Assembly (NCBI GenBank): GCA_015693905.1
Contig: CP065161.1
Coordinates: 868,001 to 932,000 of the forward strand
DNA length: 64,000 nt
Reading direction: 5' to 3'
From: Rhodobacterales bacterium HKCCA1288
GTDB taxonomy: Bacteria; Pseudomonadota; Alphaproteobacteria; Rhodobacterales; Rhodobacteraceae
How positions within the stretch are numbered: position 1 is the first letter of the stretch; each line of letters begins with the position of its first letter. Below the pieces are notes generated by a model that made no database searches, was not told the DNA's origin, and worked only from the letters and a program-made list of their open reading frames with translations. The position numbers and the translations under genes are program-made. Below, in pieces: positions 25,134-34,467 of the stretch.

Positions 25134-25652
25134 CTAGGGGGTTTTGCGCGCTTGCGTAACAAGCTTGGCCAGATTGGGCTGTTCGGCCTTGACCAAACGC
25201 GTTGCAAAATAGGTCATGTAGCGCTCAATCAGCAGATCAGCCTGCAGCATGGTTTCCATCAAATCTTGGAATTCCGCCATGGATGTGGTGACAACTGTCA
25301 TCACATAGTCAGACCCACCCCCTGTTGAGACGCAGTTGATGATTTCATCGCGGCCAAGCACATAGGCCTCGAAGCGCTCAAAATCCGTTTTGCGGTGGCG
25401 TGATAGCGAGAGGGTCACAATCACCCGTGTGGTGTCGAGCACCGCATCAAGAACGATATCTGCGTGATATCCTTTGATATATCCCGCGGCCCGCAACCGT
25501 GTGAGGCGCGCCCAACAGGGCGTAGCAGACAGGTTCACCAGTTCCGCCAGTTTTGTTTTGCTTAATTGACCATGCTTCTGCACCGCACTGAGAATGCGGA
25601 TATCCGTTGCATCAAGGCCTAGTCGATCTCGCAAAACACATCCCCCACTCAT
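25134..25652 (-). CDS. Lrp/AsnC-family transcriptional regulator
   Basis: This 172-residue protein has the N-terminal HTH of Lrp/AsnC regulators (LDATDIRILSAVQKHGQLSKTKLAELVNLSATPCWARLTRLRAAGYIKGY, quoted here in outline: LDATDIRILSAV ... SATPCWARLTRLRAAG) and a C-terminal RAM/ligand domain with CVSTGGGSDYVMTVV and YMTYFATRLVK. These proteins form octamers and sense amino acids or related compounds. The ATG at 25652 is chosen because GGAGAAGG precedes it; a GTG one codon earlier is possible. It probably controls the DmdA-like gene downstream. Confidence 0.9.
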   Translation of the reverse strand: MSGGCVLRDRLGLDATDIRILSAVQKHGQLSKTKLAELVNLSATPCWARLTRLRAAGYIKGYHADIVLDAVLDTTRVIVTLSLSRHRKTDFERFEAYVLGRDEIINCVSTGGGSDYVMTVVTTSMAEFQDLMETMLQADLLIERYMTYFATRLVKAEQPNLAKLVTQARKTP

Positions 25653-25781
25653 CACCCTTCTCCCCTAGCATGGGCGCAGGCGCAGGCAAAGGCCGCGATG
25701 ATTGCGACCCTTGGGGCGGCCGTGGCGGCAGGATTGGCGCAAAGGCGGTGACAATGCCCAAACACGCCCTATCTTTGGCCC

Positions 25782-26183
25782 ATGACCGAGCATAGCACCC
25801 CTTCGACCCCGAAAATCGAACTGCTTTACAATGCCGATTGTCCCATCTGCAATTGGGAGATCAATCAGTATAAGAAACACGCGCCCGACCATCTGCGTTT
25901 TGTGCCCATCACCGATGAGGCCGCCGCAGATTGGGGCATCAGCCCTGATACAGCTTTGCGGGCGCTGCATTTACGCGACACAGGCAACCCTGATCTGCAT
26001 CAAACGGGGGTTGCGGCCTTTTTGGCGCTTTGGCAGGCCATGCCGCGCACAAGATGGATTGCGCGTCTGGTTGGGCTATGGCCGCTGCGCCCCTTAGTGG
26101 ATTGGGCCTATCGCAAAGTGGCGGCACCCGCCCTTTACCATTTGCACCAACGGCGCAGGGCAAAACGGGGGGACAGATCGTGA
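25782..26183 (+). CDS. DCC-family thiol-disulfide oxidoreductase-like protein (DUF393)
   Basis: This 133-residue protein carries the YNADCPICNWEINQYKK block (about 12-28), the DxxCxxC signature of the DUF393/DCC family, followed by LRFVPITDEAA and ALHLRD. A thioredoxin-like redox role is assumed from the CxxC, but no substrate is known. The C-terminal third is basic. Its TGA overlaps the GTG start of the next gene (GTGA, 26180-26183), so the two are co-translated. Confidence 0.85.
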   Translation: MTEHSTPSTPKIELLYNADCPICNWEINQYKKHAPDHLRFVPITDEAAADWGISPDTALRALHLRDTGNPDLHQTGVAAFLALWQAMPRTRWIARLVGLWPLRPLVDWAYRKVAAPALYHLHQRRRAKRGDRS

Positions 26184-26560
26184 AGCCTATCCTTGCCGCA
26201 TGGGCCCTCTTGGGTTTCACAGTCGCGGGGCTTGCTTTTGCGACCGCCACCCCACCCTATCAGCGTGAGCTGACCTGTCGCGCGGGGGATGTCACGGCCA
26301 CAGTGCGGGTCGATCAACCGCGGCGCTATTTCGCGTCTCTGCGTGCCACGGCACTGCCACAGGCCGAGATTGATGATGGACGGGCGCGCTTTACCGCGCA
26401 ATTTGCACATCAACACTCGGATCGGGGCGAGGAAGTTACTTTTTATCTCGAGAGCGGGGCATATTTGGGCGCTTGGACGGATGCAATCAATGAATTATGG
26501 CTCTATCGCGATGCCGCGGGCGCAGTTTATGACAACGCCCTTGTCCTGCCCTGCACATAG
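26180..26560 (+). CDS. Small exported protein of unknown function
   Basis: This 126-residue protein starts at a GTG overlapping the upstream stop, with GGGGGGACAG before it. Its N-terminus (KPILAAWALLGFTVAGLAFATA) is a signal peptide or membrane anchor. The rest is a small predicted beta-rich domain with two Cys residues (LTCRAG near the start, LPCT at the end) that could form a disulfide in the periplasm. I do not recognise a family. The pairing with a DCC-type thiol protein makes a redox link plausible but unproven. Confidence 0.65.
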   Translation: MKPILAAWALLGFTVAGLAFATATPPYQRELTCRAGDVTATVRVDQPRRYFASLRATALPQAEIDDGRARFTAQFAHQHSDRGEEVTFYLESGAYLGAWTDAINELWLYRDAAGAVYDNALVLPCT

Positions 26561-26653
26561 GGGCAGAATGACGGGCGTCTGTTATTGCCCCTTTACGCAT
26601 CGGCCTTGGCAGATTAGGCAAGCGCTAACGTAATCCTTTCAGGAATTGCCAAA

Positions 26654-27334
26654 ATGTCGGTTTCGATGCTCTCCACCTTTGTCAAACCCATGCATCCCGA
26701 AGGGCGCAAATTCGTGGCCATTGCAGCGGCAATCACGCTTGTCCTCTTCGCGCTATGGGAACCTTTGGGGTGGATTGGCACGGGTCTGACAGTGTGGGTC
26801 TATTACTTTTTTCGCGACCCCGAGCGCGTCACCCCAGATCGCGCTGGCGTGATGGTCTCGCCCGCCGATGGTGTGGTGTCCCTGCTTGAACCTGCGACCC
26901 CGCCCGCCGAACTTGGCTTGGGCGAGGCGCCGATGACGCGCATCTCGGTTTTCATGTCCGTCTTTAATTGCCATGTGAACCGTATCCCTGCGGCGGGGCG
27001 GATCACGGCCGTGGCCTATCATGAGGGCAAATTCCTCAACGCCTCGCTTGACAAAGCCTCGACCGATAATGAGCGCAACGGCATCGCCGTTGAACTGCCC
27101 GATGGCCGCAAATACGGCGTGGTGCAGATTGCGGGATTGGTTGCACGCCGCATCCTGTGTTGGAGCGTTGTGGATGAGGCGATGGAGCGCGGTCAACGCT
27201 TTGGCCTGATCCGCTTTGGCTCGCGGCTTGATATTTACCTGCCAGAGGGCGCAGAACCTTTGGTCGAGATCGGACAAACCATGGTCGCAGGCGAGACTGT
27301 GATCGCCACGCTTGACCCTGACACGCAACACTAA
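26654..27334 (+). CDS. psd: Phosphatidylserine decarboxylase proenzyme
   Basis: This 226-residue protein converts phosphatidylserine to phosphatidylethanolamine at the inner membrane. It is the short type without a long N-terminal extension. An N-terminal hydrophobic segment ([21 protein letters not shown], about 24-44; first 20 shown in part) anchors it. [14 protein letters not shown] is the conserved core, and [11 protein letters not shown] (about 195-205) holds the Gly-Ser self-cleavage site that yields the pyruvoyl group. AGGA precedes the ATG. pssA follows 11 nt later, so the two steps of PE synthesis form one operon. Confidence 0.95.
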   Translation: MSVSMLSTFVKPMHPEGRKFVAIAAAITLVLFALWEPLGWIGTGLTVWVYYFFRDPERVTPDRAGVMVSPADGVVSLLEPATPPAELGLGEAPMTRISVFMSVFNCHVNRIPAAGRITAVAYHEGKFLNASLDKASTDNERNGIAVELPDGRKYGVVQIAGLVARRILCWSVVDEAMERGQRFGLIRFGSRLDIYLPEGAEPLVEIGQTMVAGETVIATLDPDTQH

Positions 27335-27345
27335 GGCCCGCGGCA

Positions 27346-28143
27346 ATGAAACGTCTGTTTTCGCGCAATTCTGGAAATGAGGGGGTGCCTTTCGCCCTTC
27401 TACTGCCCAATCTTGTTACTTTGACAGGCATGTGCTTGGGCCTTACCTCGATCCGTTTTGCGATGGATGGGCGGTTCAAAACGGCGGTGGTGTTAATCCT
27501 GCTTGCGGCTGTGATGGACGGGCTGGACGGGCTGATCGCCCGCCGCCTCAACGCCACCTCTCGCCTGGGCGCAGAATTGGACAGCCTGTCAGATTTCCTT
27601 TGCTTTGGGGTCGCGCCCGCGCTGCTTGTCTATCATATGATCTTGGATGGCACTGGATCTTTAGGATGGATCGCCGTTTTGACCTTTGCGGGGGCAAGTT
27701 GCCTGCGCCTTGCGCGCTTTAACGTCATGCGGGCCGAACCTGAGAAAACCGAGGACAGCACACCTGATCTCGATGATGTCATCGAAGAGGTTGAAAACAG
27801 CAAACCCTATTTCGTAGGTGTCCCTGCCCCAGGTGGCGCAATGTTGGGGCTATTGCCGCTTTATCTCATTTTTGCAGGTTGGGATTTCCCAATCATGCAC
27901 CCGTTCGCTGCCGCGCTTTGGTTGGGGATTGTGGCGATTTTGATGATCTCGACGCTAAAAACCTTTTCGCCAAAGGCGCTGAAAATCCCGCGCTGGTCAA
28001 TCGCACCTTTGATGATTGTCACAGTGGTCTTTATCGGCTTGATCTTTTCGATGCCTTGGACGCTCTTCGCTGCAATCTGCGCGGGCTATGGCGCGCTGAT
28101 CGCGGGCAATATCATCACGGCCCGCGGCAGGCTGTTTGGCTGA
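27346..28143 (+). CDS. pssA: CDP-diacylglycerol-serine O-phosphatidyltransferase
   Basis: This 265-residue membrane protein makes phosphatidylserine from CDP-diacylglycerol and serine. It has about eight hydrophobic segments and the CDP-alcohol phosphatidyltransferase signature MDGLDGLIARRL...GAELDSLSDF (about 62-84), i.e. DGxxAR-x8-GxxxDxxxD. AAGG precedes the ATG. It supplies the substrate for the psd product just upstream. The stop codon directly abuts the stop of the convergent mrpG gene, leaving no spacer. Confidence 0.95.
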   Translation: MKRLFSRNSGNEGVPFALLLPNLVTLTGMCLGLTSIRFAMDGRFKTAVVLILLAAVMDGLDGLIARRLNATSRLGAELDSLSDFLCFGVAPALLVYHMILDGTGSLGWIAVLTFAGASCLRLARFNVMRAEPEKTEDSTPDLDDVIEEVENSKPYFVGVPAPGGAMLGLLPLYLIFAGWDFPIMHPFAAALWLGIVAILMISTLKTFSPKALKIPRWSIAPLMIVTVVFIGLIFSMPWTLFAAICAGYGALIAGNIITARGRLFG

Positions 28144-28521
28144 TTAAGCGGTCTTATCGCCCTCAGGCTGTGCGGGTGGATCGTTATAGGCGGCCCAGCC
28201 GTAATCCCCACCTGATGGCGGCAATTCCGTTTCGCGCACCCGCCGCGCCATATAGGCCTTGGCAATGAAATGACCCGAAATCGGTGCGGTGAGGAACAAA
28301 AACAAGGTGATCAACAGCTCGTGGAAGCTCAGATGCCCCTTGATCAATAGGAAGTAGAGCATCGAGGCCAGAAGCACCCCACCCACGCCTAAAGTTGCGG
28401 CCTTGGTCGGCGCGTGCAGCCTTTGCAACGTGTCTTGCAACTTGATCATCCCGAATGACCCAACAAGGCCAAAAATCCCGCCGATGACCAAGAGCGCGCT
28501 GATGATAATCTCTGCCAACAT
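28144..28521 (-). CDS. mrpG: Mrp antiporter subunit G
   Basis: This 125-residue protein has three hydrophobic segments and matches MnhG/MrpG/PhaG (LVIGGIFGLVGSFGMIKLQDTLQRLHAPTKAATLGVGG in outline: GSFGMIKLQDTLQRLHAPTK). It is the last gene of the Mrp cation/proton antiporter operon. The C-terminal tail (about 95-125) is soluble. AGGGGAT precedes the ATG. Mrp complexes exchange Na+ or K+ for protons and need all subunits. Confidence 0.92.
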   Translation of the reverse strand: MLAEIIISALLVIGGIFGLVGSFGMIKLQDTLQRLHAPTKAATLGVGGVLLASMLYFLLIKGHLSFHELLITLFLFLTAPISGHFIAKAYMARRVRETELPPSGGDYGWAAYNDPPAQPEGDKTA

Positions 28522-28530
28522 CGCTATCCC

Positions 28531-28800
28531 CTATTCGATAATGTCGCCGCGCAACAAAAAGCGGCAATAAGCAACGGTTGACACAAACCCGACCATTGCA
28601 ATCAGCATGGAAGCTTCGAAATAAACGCCCGTGCCCTGCCAAATGCCGTAAAGCACGACCAAGGCAATGACATTCAGCACCATTGTATCCAAGGCAAGGA
28701 TGCGATCCGCAAGATCAGCGCCCGTGGCCAGAATGTAGAGATTGGCCAAGAGGCCGATGCCAAAACAGGCCATCGCGAAAATCAACGCATAGGTGATCAT
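28531..28800 (-). CDS. mrpF: Mrp antiporter subunit F
   Basis: This 89-residue protein has three membrane helices and the MnhF/MrpF pattern, with DRILALDTMVLNVIALVVL as the conserved second-helix region. It overlaps mrpE by 4 nt and lies 9 nt before mrpG. It is a small structural subunit of the antiporter complex. Confidence 0.92.
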   Translation of the reverse strand: MITYALIFAMACFGIGLLANLYILATGADLADRILALDTMVLNVIALVVLYGIWQGTGVYFEASMLIAMVGFVSTVAYCRFLLRGDIIE

Positions 28801-29297
28801 TGGAAAATCTCCTTCAAACGGCGCTCATAGCGGGTTTTGATCTCATCGCGCACGGCATCGGGATCATCCGTGTCCAAAGTGTGAACCAAGATCGCCTTCC
28901 CATCCGAGGACAGCATGGTCGAAACCGTGCCTGGGGTCATCGTGATGGTTCCCGCCAAAATCGTGATCGCCTCAGCCGAGGTCAGATCATGCGGCACTAC
29001 CACCCATTGCGAATGGATATTGGTATTGCGCTTGAACAAGATCACCTTCGCGACTTGAATATTCGCGACAACAATATCCCACAGCACGATCAGCATAAAT
29101 TCGATCGCCTTGAACGGGTGGCGTAGAATTGGCCGATGCGGCCAGTAGATCGAGGTCATCAATGGCAGAACAAGCCCAAGGAACCCGCCAAGCAAAATAT
29201 TGCCAAGCGTCACCTTGTTGACGAGGCCCAACCAGACCAATGTCAGCAAAAGCGAAAGATAGGGATGTGGAAAGATGCGTCTGAGCATGGGGGTCAT
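28797..29297 (-). CDS. mrpE: Mrp antiporter subunit E
   Basis: This 166-residue protein matches MnhE/MrpE: two N-terminal hydrophobic segments (SLLLTLVWLGLVNKVTLGNI and ILLGGFLGLVLPLM), then a cytoplasmic domain with SAEAITILAGTITMTPGTVS, the family's most conserved stretch. Start and stop overlap mrpD and mrpF by 4 nt each, as in a tightly coupled operon. Confidence 0.93.
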   Translation of the reverse strand: MTPMLRRIFPHPYLSLLLTLVWLGLVNKVTLGNILLGGFLGLVLPLMTSIYWPHRPILRHPFKAIEFMLIVLWDIVVANIQVAKVILFKRNTNIHSQWVVVPHDLTSAEAITILAGTITMTPGTVSTMLSSDGKAILVHTLDTDDPDAVRDEIKTRYERRLKEIFQ

Positions 29298-30817
29298 CCT
29301 TCGCCATGGGGTGCAAGCACCGCCTCAATATATCCCTGCGGGAAGAACAATTGATCCGCCGCAGCCGCGCCCGCGTCATAAATTGGGCCTGCGAAGAGGG
29401 TCAGCCCCACTAAGAGCGCGACAAGCGCACCCATTCCCGCCCCTTGCGATAGGGTGACAGGCGGTGCGGCCTCTACATCGGGGTCTGGTGCGACCGTAAC
29501 CGATTTCCAGAACAAGATTGATCCCGCGCGCACAAAGCCCAAGATCATCACCAAAGAGCCTATCAAGATGGCCGAAAAGGCCAAAGTGATATGCGGGCCA
29601 TCGGCCAAGGCCTCGAGGATCAACAACTTGCCCAAGAAGCCGCTCAATGGGGGCATACCCACCATCGCAATCCCTGCGGCAAAAAAGGCAGCCGCAAACA
29701 GCCCGTTTTGCGCCAAAGGTGCTGCAAGGATTAGCCTGCCATCTTCGCCGCGCCGTGACAGGTAAATATCTGCAAATAAGAACAGCGCAGCGGCCGCAAG
29801 GGTCGAGTTCAGCATGTAATATATCGCCGCAGAGGCCGCCGCAGGGGTCATGGCGGCAACCGCCAACATCATCGTGCCCATTGACCCGATCACCGCATAG
29901 GCGATGAGGTGCTCCAAACGTTTGGCGCCAAAGACACCAATCGCCCCAACCGCCAAAGTCAAAGCCGCCATTGGGATCAACCACGCGGTCACCATATCCC
30001 CAATCGCGCCCGCCTCAGGGCCAAAGGCGATGGTGTGAATGCGCAAGATTGCATAAGCCCCGACCTTGGTCATGATGGCGAAAAGCGCAGCAACGGGGGC
30101 GGGTGCGTTGGAATAGGTTGCAGGCAACCAAAATTGCACAGGGAACAACGCAGCTTTGACCGCAAAGACAAACAGCAACAAAATCCCTGCAACCCGCACA
30201 AGGGCTGCATCCTCTACGGGCACCTGCGCAATTTTCACGGCCATATCCGCGATATTTAGCGTGCCAGTCGAGGCGTAAAGCGTGCCAAGCGCGAACAAAA
30301 AGAGGGTCGAGCCTGCAAGGTTCATCACCACATATTGCAAGCCTGCCTTCAGACGGATCTTGCCCCCTGCATGGATCATCAACCCATAAGACGCGATCAA
30401 GAGAACCTCAAAGAACACAAAGAGGTTGAAGGCGTCCCCCGTCAGGAATGCCCCGACAATCCCCATAAGTTGGAATTGATAGAGCGCGTGGAAATGGCGG
30501 CCTCGCTTATCCCAATCGGTTGCGACAACATGATAAAGCACCACCAAGGCCAAAATCGCCGTGAGCAAGACCATCAGCGCCGAAAGGCGATCAAGCACCA
30601 AAACAATGCCAAAAGGTGCGGGCCAATCGCCGAGGCGATAGACAAATTTCTCGCCGCCCGAAGCCATTACAAAGAGGCCAATCGCAAGACCCAATAGGCC
30701 AAGAACGCCTGCGAATGACCCAACCCGCGCAAGGGTTATGTCGTGCCGCATCACATAGGCGATGATCGGTGCAAGCATCGCGGGCAGAATGACGGGGGCA
30801 ATGATCCAATGCATCAT
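29294..30817 (-). CDS. mrpD: Mrp antiporter subunit D (NADH-quinone oxidoreductase N/M-like)
   Basis: This 507-residue polytopic protein (about 14 hydrophobic segments) belongs to the proton-antiporter family shared with complex I NuoL/M/N. Conserved blocks include FQLMGIVGAFLTGDAFNLFVFFEVLLIASY (in part: GDAFNLFVFFEVLLIASYGL) with the key Glu, KAALFPVQFWLPATYSNAP with the Lys, and HLIAYAVIGSMGTM. It forms a proton/cation channel module of the Mrp complex together with MrpA. Confidence 0.94.
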   Translation of the reverse strand: MMHWIIAPVILPAMLAPIIAYVMRHDITLARVGSFAGVLGLLGLAIGLFVMASGGEKFVYRLGDWPAPFGIVLVLDRLSALMVLLTAILALVVLYHVVATDWDKRGRHFHALYQFQLMGIVGAFLTGDAFNLFVFFEVLLIASYGLMIHAGGKIRLKAGLQYVVMNLAGSTLFLFALGTLYASTGTLNIADMAVKIAQVPVEDAALVRVAGILLLFVFAVKAALFPVQFWLPATYSNAPAPVAALFAIMTKVGAYAILRIHTIAFGPEAGAIGDMVTAWLIPMAALTLAVGAIGVFGAKRLEHLIAYAVIGSMGTMMLAVAAMTPAAASAAIYYMLNSTLAAAALFLFADIYLSRRGEDGRLILAAPLAQNGLFAAAFFAAGIAMVGMPPLSGFLGKLLILEALADGPHITLAFSAILIGSLVMILGFVRAGSILFWKSVTVAPDPDVEAAPPVTLSQGAGMGALVALLVGLTLFAGPIYDAGAAAADQLFFPQGYIEAVLAPHGEG

Positions 30818-31167
30818 TTCGTCCCCTCTTCTGCTGCGTCTTCGGCGTCAAGATTGATCTCATCACTTTCGTTCTCGAAAAATGAGCCCAAGGAGATCAT
30901 CACCAAAACCGCCGTCATCCCGAAGGAAATCACAATCGCCGTCAGAACCAAGGCCTGTGGCAACGGATCCGTGTAGGGCTGATCACCATAGGGGTTGAGG
31001 ATGGGCGCTGCATTTACCACAAGGCGGCCTGTTGAGAACAAAAACAGGTTCACCGCATAGGATAAAAGGGCAAGACCAAGGATCACGGGAAAGGCCCGCA
31101 ACCGTAAGATCAGGTAAACGCCCCCAGCGGTCAGAATGCCGACCGCGCTGGCTACAAGAAACTCCAT
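30814..31167 (-). CDS. mrpC: Mrp antiporter subunit C (NuoK-like)
   Basis: This 117-residue protein has three helices and resembles NuoK/MnhC: EFLVASAVGILTAGGVYLIL, LGLALLSYAVNLFLFSTG with the family's conserved Asn/helix 2 region, and DPLPQALVLTAIVISFGMTA. The C-terminal tail is strongly acidic (FENESDEINLDAEDAAEEG). The ATG at 31167 is chosen: it follows the mrpAB stop by one nucleotide. A longer upstream frame would run into mrpAB and has no homology. Confidence 0.93.
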   Translation of the reverse strand: MEFLVASAVGILTAGGVYLILRLRAFPVILGLALLSYAVNLFLFSTGRLVVNAAPILNPYGDQPYTDPLPQALVLTAIVISFGMTAVLVMISLGSFFENESDEINLDAEDAAEEGTK

Positions 31168-31168
31168 C

Positions 31169-34054
31169 TCAAACCCCCTTCGCGGTCTGCTCTTGCGCCG
31201 TGTCATCGGCGCGGGCGGGATCAAAATCCATTGGTTCGGGATTGGCACGCTCGCCGCTGGTAAAGGCAATACGAGCCAAGGAATAGAGCATCAGCATCAC
31301 CGCCCCCAGCACCGTCAAGAAGACGCCCAGATCAAAAAGAGCCGCTGTTGCCAGTTCGAATTCCTCAATGGGCGGGAAATGGAAATACCCAAAGGCAGAG
31401 GTTAGGAACGGCGTGCCCGAAAGCCACGCGCCCATCCCCGTCATGCCTGCAATCACCACGCCCCAACCAATCAAGCTGTGATATTCGAATTTTTGCCGCT
31501 CCTGCGCCCAAGCAAAGCCTGACGCCATATATTGCGTCAAAAGCGCAATCGACACGATCAGCCCCGCAACAAAGCCACCACCCGGTTGGTTATGGCCGCG
31601 CAAGAACATGTAGACCCCGACCATCAACACGATAGGCAGCATCACGCGGGTTGCGACAACCATCATCAACGGGTGACGATCACGCGACAAATCCCCACGA
31701 TCAGGGTTCGCGTTGCGCCGCAACCGCCGCCCCACAGGGCCAGAGAGCAGCGCCTCCATCAATGCATAGATCACCAGACCCGCAATACCCAGAACGATGA
31801 TCTCGCCATAGGTGTCGTAGCCACGAAAATCGACCAAGATCACGTTTACCACATTGGTGCCGCCGCCGCCGGTTTTGGAATTGGCGAGGTGGTAATGCGA
31901 GATTGACGAAAAATCCCGCAAGAGGAACGCCATAGACAAGGCCGCAACCCCAACACCCGCCGCAATCGCAATCGCACCATCGCGCATGCGCAAAGCGGGG
32001 CTGCTTTCGGTCGGAGTGTATTTCGGCAAGAAATGTAGCGCGATCAACAACAGCAAGATCGTCACCGTCTCAACCGAGATTTGCGTCAGCGCCAGATCAG
32101 GCGCCGAGAGGTAGACAAAGGCACCAGAGACACCCAGGCCGATAATACTGATCAAAATCAGCGACAAGAACCGCTTGCGGTGGTTCAAGACAACAAGCGC
32201 CGTTGCGATCACCATGGCCACCCACCCCGCTGCGGCTATCGGGGTGATTGGCAAAGCCTCGCGCGTGACAGGGCCGATACCCGCGCCGCTATATGCGATG
32301 TAGCCTGCCGCCAAAATGGCAACCACGAAGATTGCCAAATAGCGACTGATCGCGCCATTGTGCAACGCCCCGTTAAGGGCCGACATGGCCCGCTGAACCG
32401 CGCCATAGAGAGCATCAAAAATCACTTTCGCCTCAGGGCGCGGCACCGCGTTCCAAAGACGCTCAAGCTTGTCATGCAGGGCGAGCAGGATCAAACCACC
32501 GACCACCGCGCCGATGGACATAAACAAGGCGGGCGTGAAGCCATGCCAAATCTTGAGGGCGTAATAGGGCAACTCTCCGCCGATGACCGCCTGCCCTGCC
32601 GTGGCCACCAAAGGCCCCGCAATCAGCGCAGGGAAGAGGCCGATCAAAACAACGAAAACGACCAAGAAGGCGGGCGCGGCCCACATCCCAAATCCTGGAT
32701 CATGCGGCATATGCGGATAGTCATCCCGCTTTGGCCCAAAAAAGACATGAACGATCAAACGGAATGAATAGGCGACCGAGAATAATGCCCCCAAGGTTGC
32801 GAATACTGGCATCACCCAATGCGCCCCCGCCCAAGGGGTATGCACCGCCGCCTCAAGCATCATTTCCTTGGACAAGAATCCGTTGAAAAGCGGGATCCCT
32901 GCCATAGACAACGACCCAATCACCGCAATCACCGCGGTGATGGGCATCAGGTGACGCAAACCGCCAAGTCGCTTGATATCGCGGGTATGGGTTTCATGGT
33001 CGACAATCCCCACGCTCATGAACAAAGCGGCCTTAAAGGTCAGGTGGTTGAGGATATGAAACACCGCCGCAACAGCGGCAAATTTCGTGCCCATCCCCAA
33101 GAGCAAGGTCAAAAGGCCCAAATGGCTGACAGTCGAGAAAGCCAACAATGCCTTTAGGTCATCTTTGAACAGTGCGATTTTCGCGGCCATCACCATCGTG
33201 ATCAAACCTGTCGTGGCCACGATGTAGAACCACTCAGGCGTGCCTGCCAAAACGGGCCACATCCGCGCCATCAGGAAAATGCCCGCCTTCACCATGGTTG
33301 CCGAATGCAGATAGGCTGACACAGGTGTGGGCGCAGCCATCGCGTGGGGCAGCCAGAAATGGAAGGGGAACTGCGCGGATTTTGTAAAGGCGCCAAGCAA
33401 GATCAAAATCAGCGCGGGCAAATACCAGTCGGAAGCGCGGATCGCATCGCCTGCCTGCAAAATATCCGTCAGGTTATAGCTGCCTGCAATCTGGCCCAAA
33501 ATGACCAATCCCCCGATCATGGCCAAACCACCCGCACCCGTGACAGCCAAAGCCATACGCGCGCCTTGGCGACCTTCGGGCAGGTGTTTCCAATAGCCAA
33601 TCAGCAAGAAGGAGGAGAGCGAGGTCAACTCCCAGAAAATCAGCAAAAGCAGGATATTGTCAGACAAAACGATGCCGAGCATCGCGCCTTGGAACAGCAG
33701 AAGATAGGTGTAAAACTGGCCCATCGGGTCTTTGTCCGACAGGTAGAACCGCGCATAAAGCGTGATCAACAGGCCCACGCCCAAGATCATGCCCGCAAAC
33801 ATCAGGCCCAAACCATCAAGGAAGAATGCCATCTCCAAACCCATGGCAGGCAGCCAAGGGATGGAATAGGTCAAAACCTCGCCACGAAATACCGCAGGGG
33901 CAAGCGTGCCCAACATAATAAGCGCCAAAGCCGTGGGGATCGCGGTAAATGTGGCGCAAGCATTGCGCCCCGCGCGGATCATCAACCCCGGCACCAAGGC
34001 GCCCAAAAACGGTAAAATGGCAATGATAGGCAATATCTGGCCTGCGCTGCTCAT
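31169..34054 (-). CDS. mrpA: Fused Mrp antiporter subunits A and B
   Basis: This 961-residue membrane protein has the NuoL-like MrpA core (about 1-780), with GAMLGIVLSDNILLLLIFWE, KSAQFPFHFWLPHAMAAPTP and TVSHLGLLTLLLGMGTKFA, then an MnhB domain (about 800-945) with LPIVLMVGVYMFLRGHNQPGGGFVAGL (in part). The fused AB form is typical of the PhaAB (group 2) operons of alphaproteobacteria. AGGGAAG lies before the ATG at 34054. It heads the operon mrpAB-C-D-E-F-G, with its promoter presumably in 34055-34467. Confidence 0.95.
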   Translation of the reverse strand: MSSAGQILPIIAILPFLGALVPGLMIRAGRNACATFTAIPTALALIMLGTLAPAVFRGEVLTYSIPWLPAMGLEMAFFLDGLGLMFAGMILGVGLLITLYARFYLSDKDPMGQFYTYLLLFQGAMLGIVLSDNILLLLIFWELTSLSSFLLIGYWKHLPEGRQGARMALAVTGAGGLAMIGGLVILGQIAGSYNLTDILQAGDAIRASDWYLPALILILLGAFTKSAQFPFHFWLPHAMAAPTPVSAYLHSATMVKAGIFLMARMWPVLAGTPEWFYIVATTGLITMVMAAKIALFKDDLKALLAFSTVSHLGLLTLLLGMGTKFAAVAAVFHILNHLTFKAALFMSVGIVDHETHTRDIKRLGGLRHLMPITAVIAVIGSLSMAGIPLFNGFLSKEMMLEAAVHTPWAGAHWVMPVFATLGALFSVAYSFRLIVHVFFGPKRDDYPHMPHDPGFGMWAAPAFLVVFVVLIGLFPALIAGPLVATAGQAVIGGELPYYALKIWHGFTPALFMSIGAVVGGLILLALHDKLERLWNAVPRPEAKVIFDALYGAVQRAMSALNGALHNGAISRYLAIFVVAILAAGYIAYSGAGIGPVTREALPITPIAAAGWVAMVIATALVVLNHRKRFLSLILISIIGLGVSGAFVYLSAPDLALTQISVETVTILLLLIALHFLPKYTPTESSPALRMRDGAIAIAAGVGVAALSMAFLLRDFSSISHYHLANSKTGGGGTNVVNVILVDFRGYDTYGEIIVLGIAGLVIYALMEALLSGPVGRRLRRNANPDRGDLSRDRHPLMMVVATRVMLPIVLMVGVYMFLRGHNQPGGGFVAGLIVSIALLTQYMASGFAWAQERQKFEYHSLIGWGVVIAGMTGMGAWLSGTPFLTSAFGYFHFPPIEEFELATAALFDLGVFLTVLGAVMLMLYSLARIAFTSGERANPEPMDFDPARADDTAQEQTAKGV

Positions 34055-34108
34055 GTTACTTCCCTGTTCTAGGCGCATCTTGGGTGATGCGCGATTATGC
34101 TGTCTCAA

Positions 34109-34467
34109 TCTGCAAAGGCTTTGCGGGAAAGGTCAATATCTGACACCCAATTAACGGCGCATTTTCTGCGTCCGATAGAGAATGCGCGTGAAAAACGCCA
34201 AGATATCGCCCCAACCTGCGCCAACCTGCCATGAGCGCATAATGGGAAGGTCACACTGACCGCTGCCCGTTCCTTTTGCCTTCTTCGGTGGTCTCAACTT
34301 TCTGTGAGGTGATCTAGAGCCCGAGATATGGTTCTGCAAGAGGTGGGCGGCTCATTTATGTAGGATTTCGGAAGGATTGGCTGCCACAGGGCTTGAGATA
34401 TTCTGTCCGATATGGTCTGACTTGCCCTGCTAAACTCGGGGATTACCAAAAGGCCAGTGCATCGACC
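34109..34467. other. Intergenic region between divergent mrpA and GT8-like genes
   Basis: About 360 nt without a supported gene. It must carry the mrp promoter and the promoter of the GT8-like gene. A stem GCGCATT...AATGCGC (34157-34188) is the only clear structure. No gene or repeat is otherwise evident. Confidence 0.4.
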
